Both the position numbers and the translations under genes were made by a program. The notes under the pieces were generated by a model. It had not been told where the DNA came from. It did not search any database and was given only the letters and a program-made list of their open reading frames with translations. From NCBI RefSeq assembly GCF_012935325.2, contig NZ_JABBYG020000031.1, positions 1 to 44,928 on the forward strand: DNA of 44,928 bases, read 5' to 3'. Shown in pieces: positions 1 to 7,044 of the stretch. Each line of letters opens with the position of its first letter. Within the stretch, counting starts at the first letter, position 1. Source of the DNA: Paenibacillus sp. PL91. Lineage in GTDB: Bacteria; Bacillota; Bacilli; Paenibacillales; Paenibacillaceae.

Positions 1-2
1 AA

Positions 3-77
3 GGCCCGTTGGTCAAGTGGTTAAGACACCTCCCTTTCACGGAGGTAACAGGGGTTCGAGTCCCCTACGGGTCACCA
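3..77 (+). tRNA. tRNA-Glu (TTC)
   Basis: A cloverleaf is visible: the acceptor arm GGCCCGT pairs with ACGGGTC, the TTC anticodon sits in a CCTCC/GGAGG stem, and an encoded CCA follows the discriminator A. It is the first tRNA in the window and lies at the edge, so further tRNA or rRNA genes probably precede it. Confidence 0.97.
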
Positions 78-96
78 ACAAATCTTCAAAAAAAGA

Positions 97-126
97 TTGA
101 CACAGAATAATGGCCTATGATAAGAT
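97..126 (+). promoter_or_regulatory. Sigma-A-type promoter inside the tRNA array
   Basis: TTGACA at 97-102 and TAAGAT at 121-126 are separated by 18 bases, between tRNA-Glu and tRNA-Val. This fits a vegetative promoter that could drive the downstream tRNAs independently of an upstream rRNA operon. The motif match is good but position alone does not prove use. Confidence 0.6.
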
Positions 127-144
127 ATAAAGGTCGCTCAACAT

Positions 145-220
145 GGAGGCTTAGCTCAGCTGGGAGAGCATCTGCCTTACAAGCAGAGGGTCGGCGGTTC
201 GATCCCGTCAGCCTCCACCA
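145..220 (+). tRNA. tRNA-Val (TAC)
   Basis: The acceptor arm GGAGGCT pairs with AGCCTCC, the anticodon TAC is held by a CTGCC/AGCAG-type stem, and CCA is encoded. Confidence 0.97.
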
Positions 221-235
221 TATAATTAATAACGA

Positions 236-312
<77 letters not shown>

Positions 313-352
313 AACCAAGGTTTCACCTTCGGATTTATCCGAGCTTACATAT

Positions 353-429
353 GGAGCTGTGGTGTAGTGGCCCAACATGCCTGCCTGTCACGCAGGAGAC
401 CGCGGGTTCGAATCCCGTCAGCTCCGCCA
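353..429 (+). tRNA. tRNA-Asp (GTC)
   Basis: The acceptor GGAGCTG pairs with CAGCTCC, the anticodon is GTC in a CTGCC/GCAG stem, the discriminator is G, and CCA is encoded. Confidence 0.97.
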
Positions 430-443
430 CTTAAACAACATCA

Positions 444-519
<76 letters not shown>

Positions 520-548
520 TTAGATGTACATGCTTGACAAGTGAATAT

Positions 549-624
<76 letters not shown>

Positions 625-627
625 CAT

Positions 628-712
628 GGAGGATTAGTGAAGTGGCTAAACACGGCAGACTGTAAATCTGCTCTCTCTGAGTTCGGTGGTTCGAATCCAT
701 CATCCTCCACCA
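628..712 (+). tRNA. tRNA-Tyr (GTA)
   Basis: At 85 bases with a long variable arm, this is a class II tRNA. The anticodon GTA lies in a GCAGA/TCTGC stem, the acceptor GGAGGAT pairs with ATCCTCC, and CCA is encoded. Confidence 0.97.
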
Positions 713-721
713 GTTTACCTT

Positions 722-795
722 AGGGGCATAGTTTAAAGGTAGAACAAAGGTCTCCAAAACCTTTGGTGTGGGTTCAATTCCTGCTGCCCCTGCCA
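722..795 (+). tRNA. tRNA-Trp (CCA)
   Basis: The acceptor AGGGGCA pairs with TGCCCCT, the anticodon CCA lies in an AAAGG/CCTTT stem, the discriminator is G, and 3' CCA is encoded. Confidence 0.97.
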
Positions 796-814
796 ATTGA
801 ATATTTTTGAACGT

Positions 815-891
815 GGCGGTCGTGGCGAAGTGGTTAACGCATCGGTTTGTGGATCCGACATTCGGGGGTTCAATTCCCCTCGATCGCCCCA
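815..891 (+). tRNA. tRNA-His (GTG)
   Basis: The anticodon GTG lies in a TCGGT/ATCCGA-type stem. The extra 5' G at 815 (position -1) faces the discriminator C at 888, the histidine-specific identity pair. CCA is encoded. Confidence 0.96.
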
Positions 892-922
892 TTAATTCAA
901 AAATAAGTAATGCATATTTTGT

Positions 923-997
923 TGGGGATTAGCCAAGCGGTAAGGCAACGGACTTTGACTCCGTCATTCTCAGGTTCGATCCCTGAATCCCCAGCCA
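923..997 (+). tRNA. tRNA-Gln (TTG)
   Basis: The acceptor TGGGGAT pairs with ATCCCCA, the anticodon TTG lies in an ACGGA/TCCGT stem, and CCA is encoded. Confidence 0.97.
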
Positions 998-1004
998 TTT
1001 ATAT

Positions 1005-1079
1005 GCGGAAGTGGCTCAGCGGTAGAGCATCGCCTTGCCAAGGCGAGGGTCGCGGGTTCGATTCCCGTCTTCCGCTCCA
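1005..1079 (+). tRNA. tRNA-Gly (GCC)
   Basis: The acceptor GCGGAAG pairs with CTTCCGC, the anticodon GCC lies in a TCGCC/GGCGA stem, and CCA is encoded. Confidence 0.97.
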
Positions 1080-1086
1080 ATTATTT

Positions 1087-1160
1087 GGCGCCATAGCCAA
1101 GTGGTAAGGCAGAGCTCTGCAAAAGCTCTACCCCCAGTTCGAGTCTGGGTGGCGCCTCCA
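1087..1160 (+). tRNA. tRNA-Cys (GCA)
   Basis: The acceptor GGCGCCA pairs with TGGCGCC, the anticodon GCA lies in a GAGCT/AGCTC stem, and CCA is encoded. Confidence 0.97.
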
Positions 1161-1189
1161 CAGATTTTTCAAAGAAAGAAACAAAATAT

Positions 1190-1266
1190 GTGCCCTTAGC
1201 TCAGCTGGATAGAGCGTTTGACTACGAATCAAAAGGTCAGGAGTTCGAATCTCTTAGGGCACGCCA
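1190..1266 (+). tRNA. tRNA-Arg (ACG)
   Basis: The acceptor GTGCCCT pairs with AGGGCAC. The anticodon ACG, normally edited to ICG, lies in a TTTGA/TCAAA stem, and CCA is encoded. Arg at this place is the main departure from the B. subtilis trnD order, where Leu is expected. Confidence 0.96.
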
Positions 1267-1279
1267 TATTTACCTAAAT

Positions 1280-1361
1280 GCCGATGTGGCGGAATGGCAG
1301 ACGCGCGCGACTCAAAATCGTGAGGGAAACCGTGGAGGTTCGAGTCCTCTCATCGGCACCA
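1280..1361 (+). tRNA. tRNA-Leu (CAA)
   Basis: A class II tRNA with a long variable arm. The anticodon CAA lies in a CGCGA/TCGTG stem, the acceptor GCCGATG pairs with CATCGGC, and CCA is encoded. It is the last gene of the array. Confidence 0.95.
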
Positions 1362-1374
1362 TAATTACTTACAT

Positions 1375-1412
1375 AAACTCTTGAGATCCAATGGATCTTA
1401 AGAGTTTTTTTT
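1375..1412 (+). terminator. Intrinsic terminator of the tRNA array
   Basis: A 15-base stem with one mismatch (AAACTCTTGAGATCC against GGATCTTAAGAGTTT) with a two-base loop is followed directly by a run of eight T. It closes the tRNA transcript just before the next promoter. Confidence 0.93.
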
Positions 1413-1447
1413 GTATTTTCCTCTTTTAATTTATTTTCAAACGCCTC

Positions 1448-1489
1448 TTTACAATCGCTTTTTCCTAGTGTACTATTTAACTAATACAC
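1448..1489 (+). promoter_or_regulatory. Promoter with overlapping near-palindrome (candidate YtrA-type operator)
   Basis: TTTACA at 1448-1453 and TACTAT at 1471-1476 are 17 bases apart, a good vegetative promoter. A 22-base near-palindrome at 1468-1489 (arms GTGTACTA and TAATACAC, two mismatched symmetric pairs) covers the -10 element. The operon it drives encodes a GntR/YtrA-type repressor, so autoregulation at this site is the natural inference. The promoter is well supported; the operator assignment is inferred. Confidence 0.65.
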
Positions 1490-1509
1490 AAGGACACTGG
1501 AGGCAAACG

Positions 1510-2463
1510 ATGAAAGCATCTAATAAGTTAAATGAAGCATCGGCCGTTCTCTCGTTAAAGAATGTAACTAAGCGAATCGCAGGCAAAACAATCGTAGACC
1601 GGATGTCATTTGATATTCATAAAGGCGAGATTGTTGGTTTGCTTGGCCCGAATGGAGCAGGGAAAACAACGACGATCCGAATGATTGTTGGTCTTATTCA
1701 AATGTCGGAGGGGGATGTGATCATCCAGGGACATAGTGTCCGCAACGACTTCACAAAAGCAATCCGCCATATCGGTGCAATTATTGAAAATCCGGAGTTC
1801 TATCCGTATATGACCGGCTACGATAATCTCAAGCAGTATCAGCGGATGTCAGACGGTATTACAGATGAGCGGATAAAGGATGTCGTCGAGCTTGTTGGTT
1901 TGGAGGCTGCCATGAATAAGAAGGTGAAGGCATATTCTCTTGGCATGAGACAACGACTGGGTATTGCGCAAGCGCTTCTTGATCGTCCTTCACTACTCAT
2001 TCTGGATGAACCGACGAACGGTCTTGATCCAGCCGGTATTCGAGAGATGAGACAGTATTTGAAGCAAATTGCTGACAAAGAAGGGATATCCATTCTTGTT
2101 TCCAGCCATCTGCTATCGGAGATGGAGCTGACTTGCAGCCGTGTGGTCGTTATCCAGGAAGGGAAGTATGTGACTCATCGTTCCTTAAACGATACAGCTG
2201 AGGCAGCGCAGCAAGTCACGGTTGCTATCCGAGTGGATGATCTGGAACGCGCTCGAAAGCTTGCAGCGGCGGTTAAAGGGGTCGAGGTCGCGCCACATTC
2301 GCCAGATGGGAATGAGCTTCTGCTCGTTTTAGATAACGAGCTTATTCCCGATGTAGTAGCCAAACTAGGAAGTGAGCAAATAAAGATTTATAGAATTACC
2401 GAAACGAAGCTCTCGCTAGAGGATGAGTTTTTGAAATGGACGGGAGGTAGTCGCATTGCTTAA
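1510..2463 (+). CDS. ABC transporter ATP-binding protein, BcrA/YtrB-like
   Basis: This 317-residue protein is the cytoplasmic ATPase of an ABC-2 type exporter, of the kind linked to peptide-antibiotic resistance or envelope-stress efflux. Visible motifs are Walker A GPNGAGKT at about 46-53, a Glu-Asn in place of the usual Q-loop Gln (IENPEF, about 92), signature YSLGMRQR at about 142-149, Walker B LLILDEP at about 162-168, and a switch His in SSHLL. The start at 1510 is chosen because TGGAGG at 1498-1503 sits six bases upstream; a longer open frame reaches back over the promoter and is not credible. It heads a five-gene operon and overlaps the membrane partner by 8 bases. The substrate cannot be told from sequence. 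Confidence 0.9.
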   Translation: MKASNKLNEASAVLSLKNVTKRIAGKTIVDRMSFDIHKGEIVGLLGPNGAGKTTTIRMIVGLIQMSEGDVIIQGHSVRNDFTKAIRHIGAIIENPEFYPYMTGYDNLKQYQRMSDGITDERIKDVVELVGLEAAMNKKVKAYSLGMRQRLGIAQALLDRPSLLILDEPTNGLDPAGIREMRQYLKQIADKEGISILVSSHLLSEMELTCSRVVVIQEGKYVTHRSLNDTAEAAQQVTVAIRVDDLERARKLAAAVKGVEVAPHSPDGNELLLVLDNELIPDVVAKLGSEQIKIYRITETKLSLEDEFLKWTGGSRIA

Positions 2464-3211
2464 ATTCAACAAACTAGTACTGAACGAGTGGTTGAAAATG
2501 TCAAAGAAGCGCAGCTTCTTTATCGCCTACGCGGTTATGCTGATTACAATTGCCGGCTTCACGTATTTAATCAAGGAATTATCCAATGAGCAATTGCCTT
2601 CAATGCTTGAATTTGCAGCATCGATTATGTCAACGAATGGAGTCGGACAGATCGTAACGTTTGTAGCGATCATATTTACAGCTGGAATCGTTGCGAAGGA
2701 GCATCAATTAGGAACGGTCAAATTTCTGCTAATCAGAGCGCATAGGAGAAGCACCATTTTAGCCTCAAAATATGTGGCTGCCATCCTGTTCGTTTTCTCT
2801 CTCATTATTTTTACAATAGCAGCAGCTCTTGCAGCAAGCGGAATAGCGTTTGGCTTTGATGCAGCAGCAGGTGAAGTGACATGGCTGGACGTTGCTAAGT
2901 CGATGCTCTTCCAAACTATTTATACGGTGATTTATGTTACTTTAACATTTATGTTCGGCATCTTAACGCGTTCCTCAGGTGCAACTATTGGAATCGGGAT
3001 GACAGCTGTTTTACTGGAGGGCTTGCTCAGAATGCTGTTATCAAGCTATGACTTCTCTAAGTATCTCCTGTTTATGAACGCGGATTTGTCACTCTTTAAA
3101 GGAAGTGAATCTTCGGGAGGAATAGCGTTTCCTAGTATCGTTTGTGCTGCGTATGTAGCTTTGTTTCTAGCGGTAAGCTTTATAACTTTCAAAAAACGGG
3201 ATATTGCCTAA
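2456..3211 (+). CDS. ABC-2 type permease partner
   Basis: This membrane protein of 251 residues has about six hydrophobic helices and a KKR-rich N-terminus typical of ABC-2 permease subunits that follow a BcrA-like ATPase. It starts at TTG, with GGGAGG at 2442-2447 eight bases upstream, and overlaps the ATPase gene by 8 bases, so the two are probably translationally coupled. It ends in FKKRDIA. By position it forms an exporter with the preceding ATPase. The family is recognised only by hydropathy and context, and the transported compound is unknown. Confidence 0.8.
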   Translation: MLKFNKLVLNEWLKMSKKRSFFIAYAVMLITIAGFTYLIKELSNEQLPSMLEFAASIMSTNGVGQIVTFVAIIFTAGIVAKEHQLGTVKFLLIRAHRRSTILASKYVAAILFVFSLIIFTIAAALAASGIAFGFDAAAGEVTWLDVAKSMLFQTIYTVIYVTLTFMFGILTRSSGATIGIGMTAVLLEGLLRMLLSSYDFSKYLLFMNADLSLFKGSESSGGIAFPSIVCAAYVALFLAVSFITFKKRDIA

Positions 3212-3257
3212 CAATCGATTTTTTTGTTAAGTGCAGCAGAAGGGAGAAGGACAAATT

Positions 3258-3632
3258 GTGAGCATTGAATTCGACAATAATTTGCCGATCTACTTGCAAA
3301 TCATGAATTACATCAAAAAAGAAATTGTCATCGGGAAGCTTAAGGCAGGGGATAAAATACCGGCTGTACGGGAGCTAGCGTTAGAGCTGCAAATTAATCC
3401 GAATACGATTCAACGAACCTTTCAGGAGCTTGAACGCGAACAAATCGTAGAAACGAAGCGCGGGCTTGGGCGATATGTGACGAGCGAGGAGACGAAGATT
3501 ATGGAGATCAAAAAAGAGATGGCTGGCGATTTGCTCGGTCGTTTCATACAGGGGATGCAGGAGCTTGGTTTTGCAAGCAATGATATTGTGACGATCGTTG
3601 CACAAGCAGTAGAAGAAAAGGAAACTGAATAG
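3258..3632 (+). CDS. GntR-family transcriptional regulator, YtrA subfamily
   Basis: A short (124-residue) GntR regulator: an N-terminal winged helix (PIYLQIMNYIKKEI, AGDKIPAVRELALELQINPNTIQRTFQELE) followed by only a short helical tail, which is the hallmark of the YtrA subfamily. Such proteins repress linked ABC transporter operons. Start at GTG 3258 is preferred because AGGGAGAAGG at 3241-3250 precedes it; an earlier GTG at 3231 has no good ribosome binding site. It lies between the two ATPase/permease pairs. The near-palindrome over the promoter at 1468-1489 is its likely target. Confidence 0.9.
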   Translation: MSIEFDNNLPIYLQIMNYIKKEIVIGKLKAGDKIPAVRELALELQINPNTIQRTFQELEREQIVETKRGLGRYVTSEETKIMEIKKEMAGDLLGRFIQGMQELGFASNDIVTIVAQAVEEKETE

Positions 3633-3645
3633 GAGTGAAGAAACT

Positions 3646-4344
3646 GTGGAAAGCGTATTGCAATTAACGGATGTGTCGAAATCTTATGCTGGAAAAAATG
3701 CTTTAAATCATGTTTCGCTTACAGTTGCACCCGGCAAAATCATTGGTTTGCTAGGCAGCAACGGCAGCGGTAAGAGCACACTGATGAAAATTGCGGCTGG
3801 TCTTGTTCATCCTGCTTCAGGAACTGTACATGTGGGCGGGCAGCTAGTCGGCAAGGAGACAAGGGCGTATACCTCTTTTATGCCGGATCAGCCGCTTACG
3901 GAAAGTTGGATGCGTGTGGAGCATGCGATCGACTTTTATAAAGATTTTTATGCCGACTTTGATCTGGCGAAAGCAAATGAAATGCTAGCTTTTATGAAGC
4001 TAAACAAAAAGGATCGCGTCAGCGCCCTATCCAAGGGAATGAATGAACGGCTGCAGCTGACCCTTACGTTATCCCGAAAAGCGAAGCTATATTTGCTTGA
4101 TGAGCCTATTGGCGGGGTAGATCCTGTTGCAAGAGCTAAGATTTTGGATGCAATCGTTAACTACTATAACGAGGAGAGCAGTCTGCTCGTATCGACCCAT
4201 CTAGTTCGCGATATTGAACGGATTTTCGATGAAGTTATTTTTATACGCGAGGGGAAGATAGTGCTGCAGGACGAAGTGGAAAATATTCGGCTCGCGCACG
4301 GGAAAAGTGTGGATGAGATGTTCAAGGAGGTGTTCGGAGAATGA
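3646..4344 (+). CDS. ABC transporter ATP-binding protein, YtrB-like
   Basis: A second ABC ATPase of 232 residues, with Walker A GSNGSGKS at about 37-44, signature LSKGMNERLQ at about 128-137 and Walker B LYLLDEP at about 148-154, followed by a switch His in STHL. The signature lacks the usual LSGGQ form, which is common in YtrB-type proteins. It starts at GTG with AGGAGTG eight bases upstream. It ends in an ATGA overlap with the next gene, so ATPase and membrane partner are coupled. Placement directly after the YtrA-type regulator matches Ytr operons of Bacillus. Confidence 0.88.
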   Translation: MESVLQLTDVSKSYAGKNALNHVSLTVAPGKIIGLLGSNGSGKSTLMKIAAGLVHPASGTVHVGGQLVGKETRAYTSFMPDQPLTESWMRVEHAIDFYKDFYADFDLAKANEMLAFMKLNKKDRVSALSKGMNERLQLTLTLSRKAKLYLLDEPIGGVDPVARAKILDAIVNYYNEESSLLVSTHLVRDIERIFDEVIFIREGKIVLQDEVENIRLAHGKSVDEMFKEVFGE

Positions 4345-5093
4345 TCAAGCTGTTGAAATATGATTGGAAGCGGAACAGCGATGGAATTCTCAGTACGCTT
4401 GCCATATTGGCTGTCCTTGAAGCTGCGCTAACGATTACTGGATTAACGCAAAATTGGAATGAATCGGTGGTTATACCGTTCAGCATATTCGGCTACGTGC
4501 TTGCCCTGTCGCTGTTGTTCATTCACTGCTGCCGAACGTTTGATCAAAATTTAAAGTCATACAGCCGCAGGCTCCTGCCTATTCATCCGATTAACGGGGT
4601 AGGCTCAACCATTTTGCTAAGCTGGATTTGCGTGATTTTGATCGCTGTAATTGCTGCTATTCATATTCCGATTTATTTCGCTTTTTCGGATATAGATACC
4701 AGCTTTATAAAAGAGAATGTTCAATTTGAAAAAGGATCGATACTTTGGATTATTTTAGGCTCCGCATGGACGTTTACATCTTTGCTTATTTCTATTCTTG
4801 CTTCCATTACGGTTGCACGCAGCTTTAGGTTCAAGCGATCTGCTTGGATTGGAATTCTGTTTTTCTTCGGGGCGCAAAGCATTATCGCTTGGATTTCAGA
4901 TGTAATATTTAATTATGGCCAGGATTCCTTGGGCTTTGTCGAAATTAATAGTACGCAAACGGGGAATGCGATGTCCTTCCAATCCTCATTTAATCTAAAC
5001 ACATTTACAGGACCGTTTCTGTTAGAGCTGGTATTTACGGCTGGTTTCTTATATTTGATGTTATATTTATTAAACAAAAAAGTTGAGATTTAA
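4341..5093 (+). CDS. Ytr-type membrane protein (ABC permease partner)
   Basis: This 250-residue integral membrane protein has about six hydrophobic segments, including AILAVLEAALTITGL, VLALSLLFIHCC and LLELVFTAGFLYLMLYLL. AAGGAGGTG at 4324-4332 precedes the ATG, which overlaps the upstream stop by four bases. It is the membrane partner of the preceding ATPase by context. The final gene of the operon, it is followed by a strong terminator. I recognise no more specific family. Confidence 0.75.
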   Translation: MIKLLKYDWKRNSDGILSTLAILAVLEAALTITGLTQNWNESVVIPFSIFGYVLALSLLFIHCCRTFDQNLKSYSRRLLPIHPINGVGSTILLSWICVILIAVIAAIHIPIYFAFSDIDTSFIKENVQFEKGSILWIILGSAWTFTSLLISILASITVARSFRFKRSAWIGILFFFGAQSIIAWISDVIFNYGQDSLGFVEINSTQTGNAMSFQSSFNLNTFTGPFLLELVFTAGFLYLMLYLLNKKVEI

Positions 5094-5108
5094 TGCTGCA
5101 AACAGAAA

Positions 5109-5148
5109 AGGCGCGTGAGGGTACATATTACCCTCAAGCGTCTTTTTT
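5109..5148 (+). terminator. Intrinsic terminator after the Ytr-like operon
   Basis: The stem TGAGGGTA/TACCCTCA, extended by an imperfect GCG-rich base, is followed by TCTTTTTT. It separates the ABC exporter operon from the sensor kinase gene. Confidence 0.9.
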
Positions 5149-5230
5149 GCCGTGTTAGGGTTTGCCGCGCAATTTAAGGATGGCCCTCAACGCTTCTGCA
5201 CAGATGAATAGCTCGATTTATATGATTTTA

Positions 5231-5244
5231 AGAAAGCGCTTTAA
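5231..5244 (+). promoter_or_regulatory. Candidate cre site (CcpA binding)
   Basis: AGAAAGCGCTTTAA matches the palindromic cre sequence TGAAAGCGCTTTCA at 12 of 14 positions. It lies 28 bases before the chosen start of the sensor kinase gene, just after a possible -10 TATGAT at 5221. Catabolite repression of a sugar-uptake locus would make sense. No clear -35 is visible, so the promoter assignment is weak. Confidence 0.5.
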
Positions 5245-5271
5245 ATGATAGTATTAGAGAGGATACATTTT

Positions 5272-7044
5272 ATGATAGGGGGAAAGCGGAGCGTGAGGTT
5301 CGGTAAATCGATAAGAACTCGTCTTATTATCGGATTTATGGCAGTGATGCTGCCGGTTGTCATTTACATGCTAATCAACAACAGCTATTCGCGCGATATC
5401 GTTCGAGAGAAGGTATCGGAAACCTATCGAAACACGCTTGATATTTATGTCGGTCAGACGGATCATAACCTCGAGCAAATCAACGACTATCTTTATAAAA
5501 TGTCCGTGCTTGATTCGGATGTTGGACTGCTCATGTCCTTCCCGATGGACAGCGACGGCTACACCTTAACGAAAATACGGATCGATTCCAAGCTGAACCG
5601 TGACGTCGGCGTCTATAATCTGATCGATGCCGTGTTTCTATATCACAAAAACGATATCATTTTTGGAACCGACAGCGTATATAACGACACGAAAAAAATA
5701 ATCAAATCACACATGGATACGATGACAACGGAAGAAAATTTGCTTCAAAATGATCAGCAAACGTGGGAGGTTAGAGCCGACGAGCGGATGCCGGGCAAAT
5801 TTTTTCTAATTAACTTCATTAAAGTATCAGAGGGGCTGTATGTCGGCGCCATGATCAAAGTACAGGACATTAACAAAATGCTGTCCATACAATGGAGCGA
5901 CGGGGATATCGGACATAACGGCATTTACTTGCGGAATGGGGATCGCCTTGTACAATCGTTAACGGAGAACACCGCGCCCTTTGAGCTGAGCTCTAAAATA
6001 TCGAACAAGCCTTACGAGTCGCTGACGGATCGGGGAACAGGCGCAGCCTACCTCGTGATGAATCGGATGAGCGATATGGTCAATATTGCTTACCGGGTCG
6101 TTATTCCAGAGGAAACACTGCTTCGCAACCTGTTGTTTTTCAGAAATGCAACGCTGTTTGCCCCGATCGGATTTTTGGCCATCCTGCTTATTTACTTATT
6201 TTTTATGCGCAACATGCTGTTTAAACCGCTGCATGAGCTCATTTTGGCGATGAAGAAAATATCGCTAGGCATGCTGGACGTAAGGCTGCGAAAAAACAAG
6301 ACGCTAGAATTTGAATTTCTCGGCAACACATTCAACGTCATGGCAGAGCAAATTAAGACGCTGAAAATCGATGTGTACGAGGAGCAGCTTCGGGTGAAGC
6401 AGGGGGAGCTGAAGCAGCTTCAAGCGCAAATCAACCCGCATTTTTATATGAATAGCTTGAATATCATTTATAACTTGGCTGCCCTGAACGATACGGAATC
6501 GGTCAAAAAGATGTCGCTGCATCTTGCGGATTACTTCCGCTTTATTATGAAAGCTAATCGGGATACCATTACGCTCAAAGAAGAGCTGATGCATATCGAG
6601 AACTACATGACGATTCAAAAAATCCGTTTCCCCGACAAGTTGCAATGTACGTTCGAGGGGATGGATGACATCATGAATTATCCGATAGCAGCATTGACTG
6701 TACAGCCGTTTGTCGAAAATTCGATCATTCATGGATTCAAAAACAGGAGACAGCAGTTCCAAATTAAAATTGCGGCGGAAATAGAAGATGACAATGGATT
6801 CACGCTTACGATCAGTGACAATGGCGTCGGCTTTAGCTCTGAGGTGCTGGAGAAGCTGCATAATAAGGAGCCGCTGCAGCAGGAAGAAACGAGCAGCCTA
6901 GGCATTATGAACGTTATTCATCGTCTGCAGCTGCTTTATGGTGAGCGGACGTCGATTACATTTTGCAATCAAGCGGAGGGCTCAGGCGCGATAGTTGTTA
7001 TCGTATTTCCTAAGCGAGTGGAAGGGGTAAAGGCGGTTGTATAA
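5272..7044 (+). CDS. Sensor histidine kinase, YesM family
   Basis: A membrane-bound kinase of 590 residues that senses an extracellular signal, probably carbohydrate related. Order of parts: one transmembrane helix near residues 16-35; a large extracytoplasmic domain; a second helix near 290-312; a HAMP linker; a His_kinase domain with the phosphoacceptor in QAQINPHFYMNSL; and a HATPase with DNGVGF and GIMNVIHRLQLLYG. The start at ATG 5272 is chosen for AGAGAGG at 5255-5261; an upstream ATG at 5245 lies next to the cre-like site and has no Shine-Dalgarno sequence. It overlaps the regulator gene by 8 bases. The adjacent transporter suggests control of sugar uptake. Confidence 0.93.
   Translation: MIGGKRSVRFGKSIRTRLIIGFMAVMLPVVIYMLINNSYSRDIVREKVSETYRNTLDIYVGQTDHNLEQINDYLYKMSVLDSDVGLLMSFPMDSDGYTLTKIRIDSKLNRDVGVYNLIDAVFLYHKNDIIFGTDSVYNDTKKIIKSHMDTMTTEENLLQNDQQTWEVRADERMPGKFFLINFIKVSEGLYVGAMIKVQDINKMLSIQWSDGDIGHNGIYLRNGDRLVQSLTENTAPFELSSKISNKPYESLTDRGTGAAYLVMNRMSDMVNIAYRVVIPEETLLRNLLFFRNATLFAPIGFLAILLIYLFFMRNMLFKPLHELILAMKKISLGMLDVRLRKNKTLEFEFLGNTFNVMAEQIKTLKIDVYEEQLRVKQGELKQLQAQINPHFYMNSLNIIYNLAALNDTESVKKMSLHLADYFRFIMKANRDTITLKEELMHIENYMTIQKIRFPDKLQCTFEGMDDIMNYPIAALTVQPFVENSIIHGFKNRRQQFQIKIAAEIEDDNGFTLTISDNGVGFSSEVLEKLHNKEPLQQEETSSLGIMNVIHRLQLLYGERTSITFCNQAEGSGAIVVIVFPKRVEGVKAVV

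Noticed and set aside
1411..1509. Longer N-terminus for the first ABC ATPase
   Set aside because: The extension overlaps the promoter and operator and has no Shine-Dalgarno; ATG 1510 has one at ideal spacing.
6304..6861. 185-codon open frame opposite the YesM-type kinase gene
   Set aside because: It lies fully inside a clear kinase gene in the opposite orientation and shows no domain.
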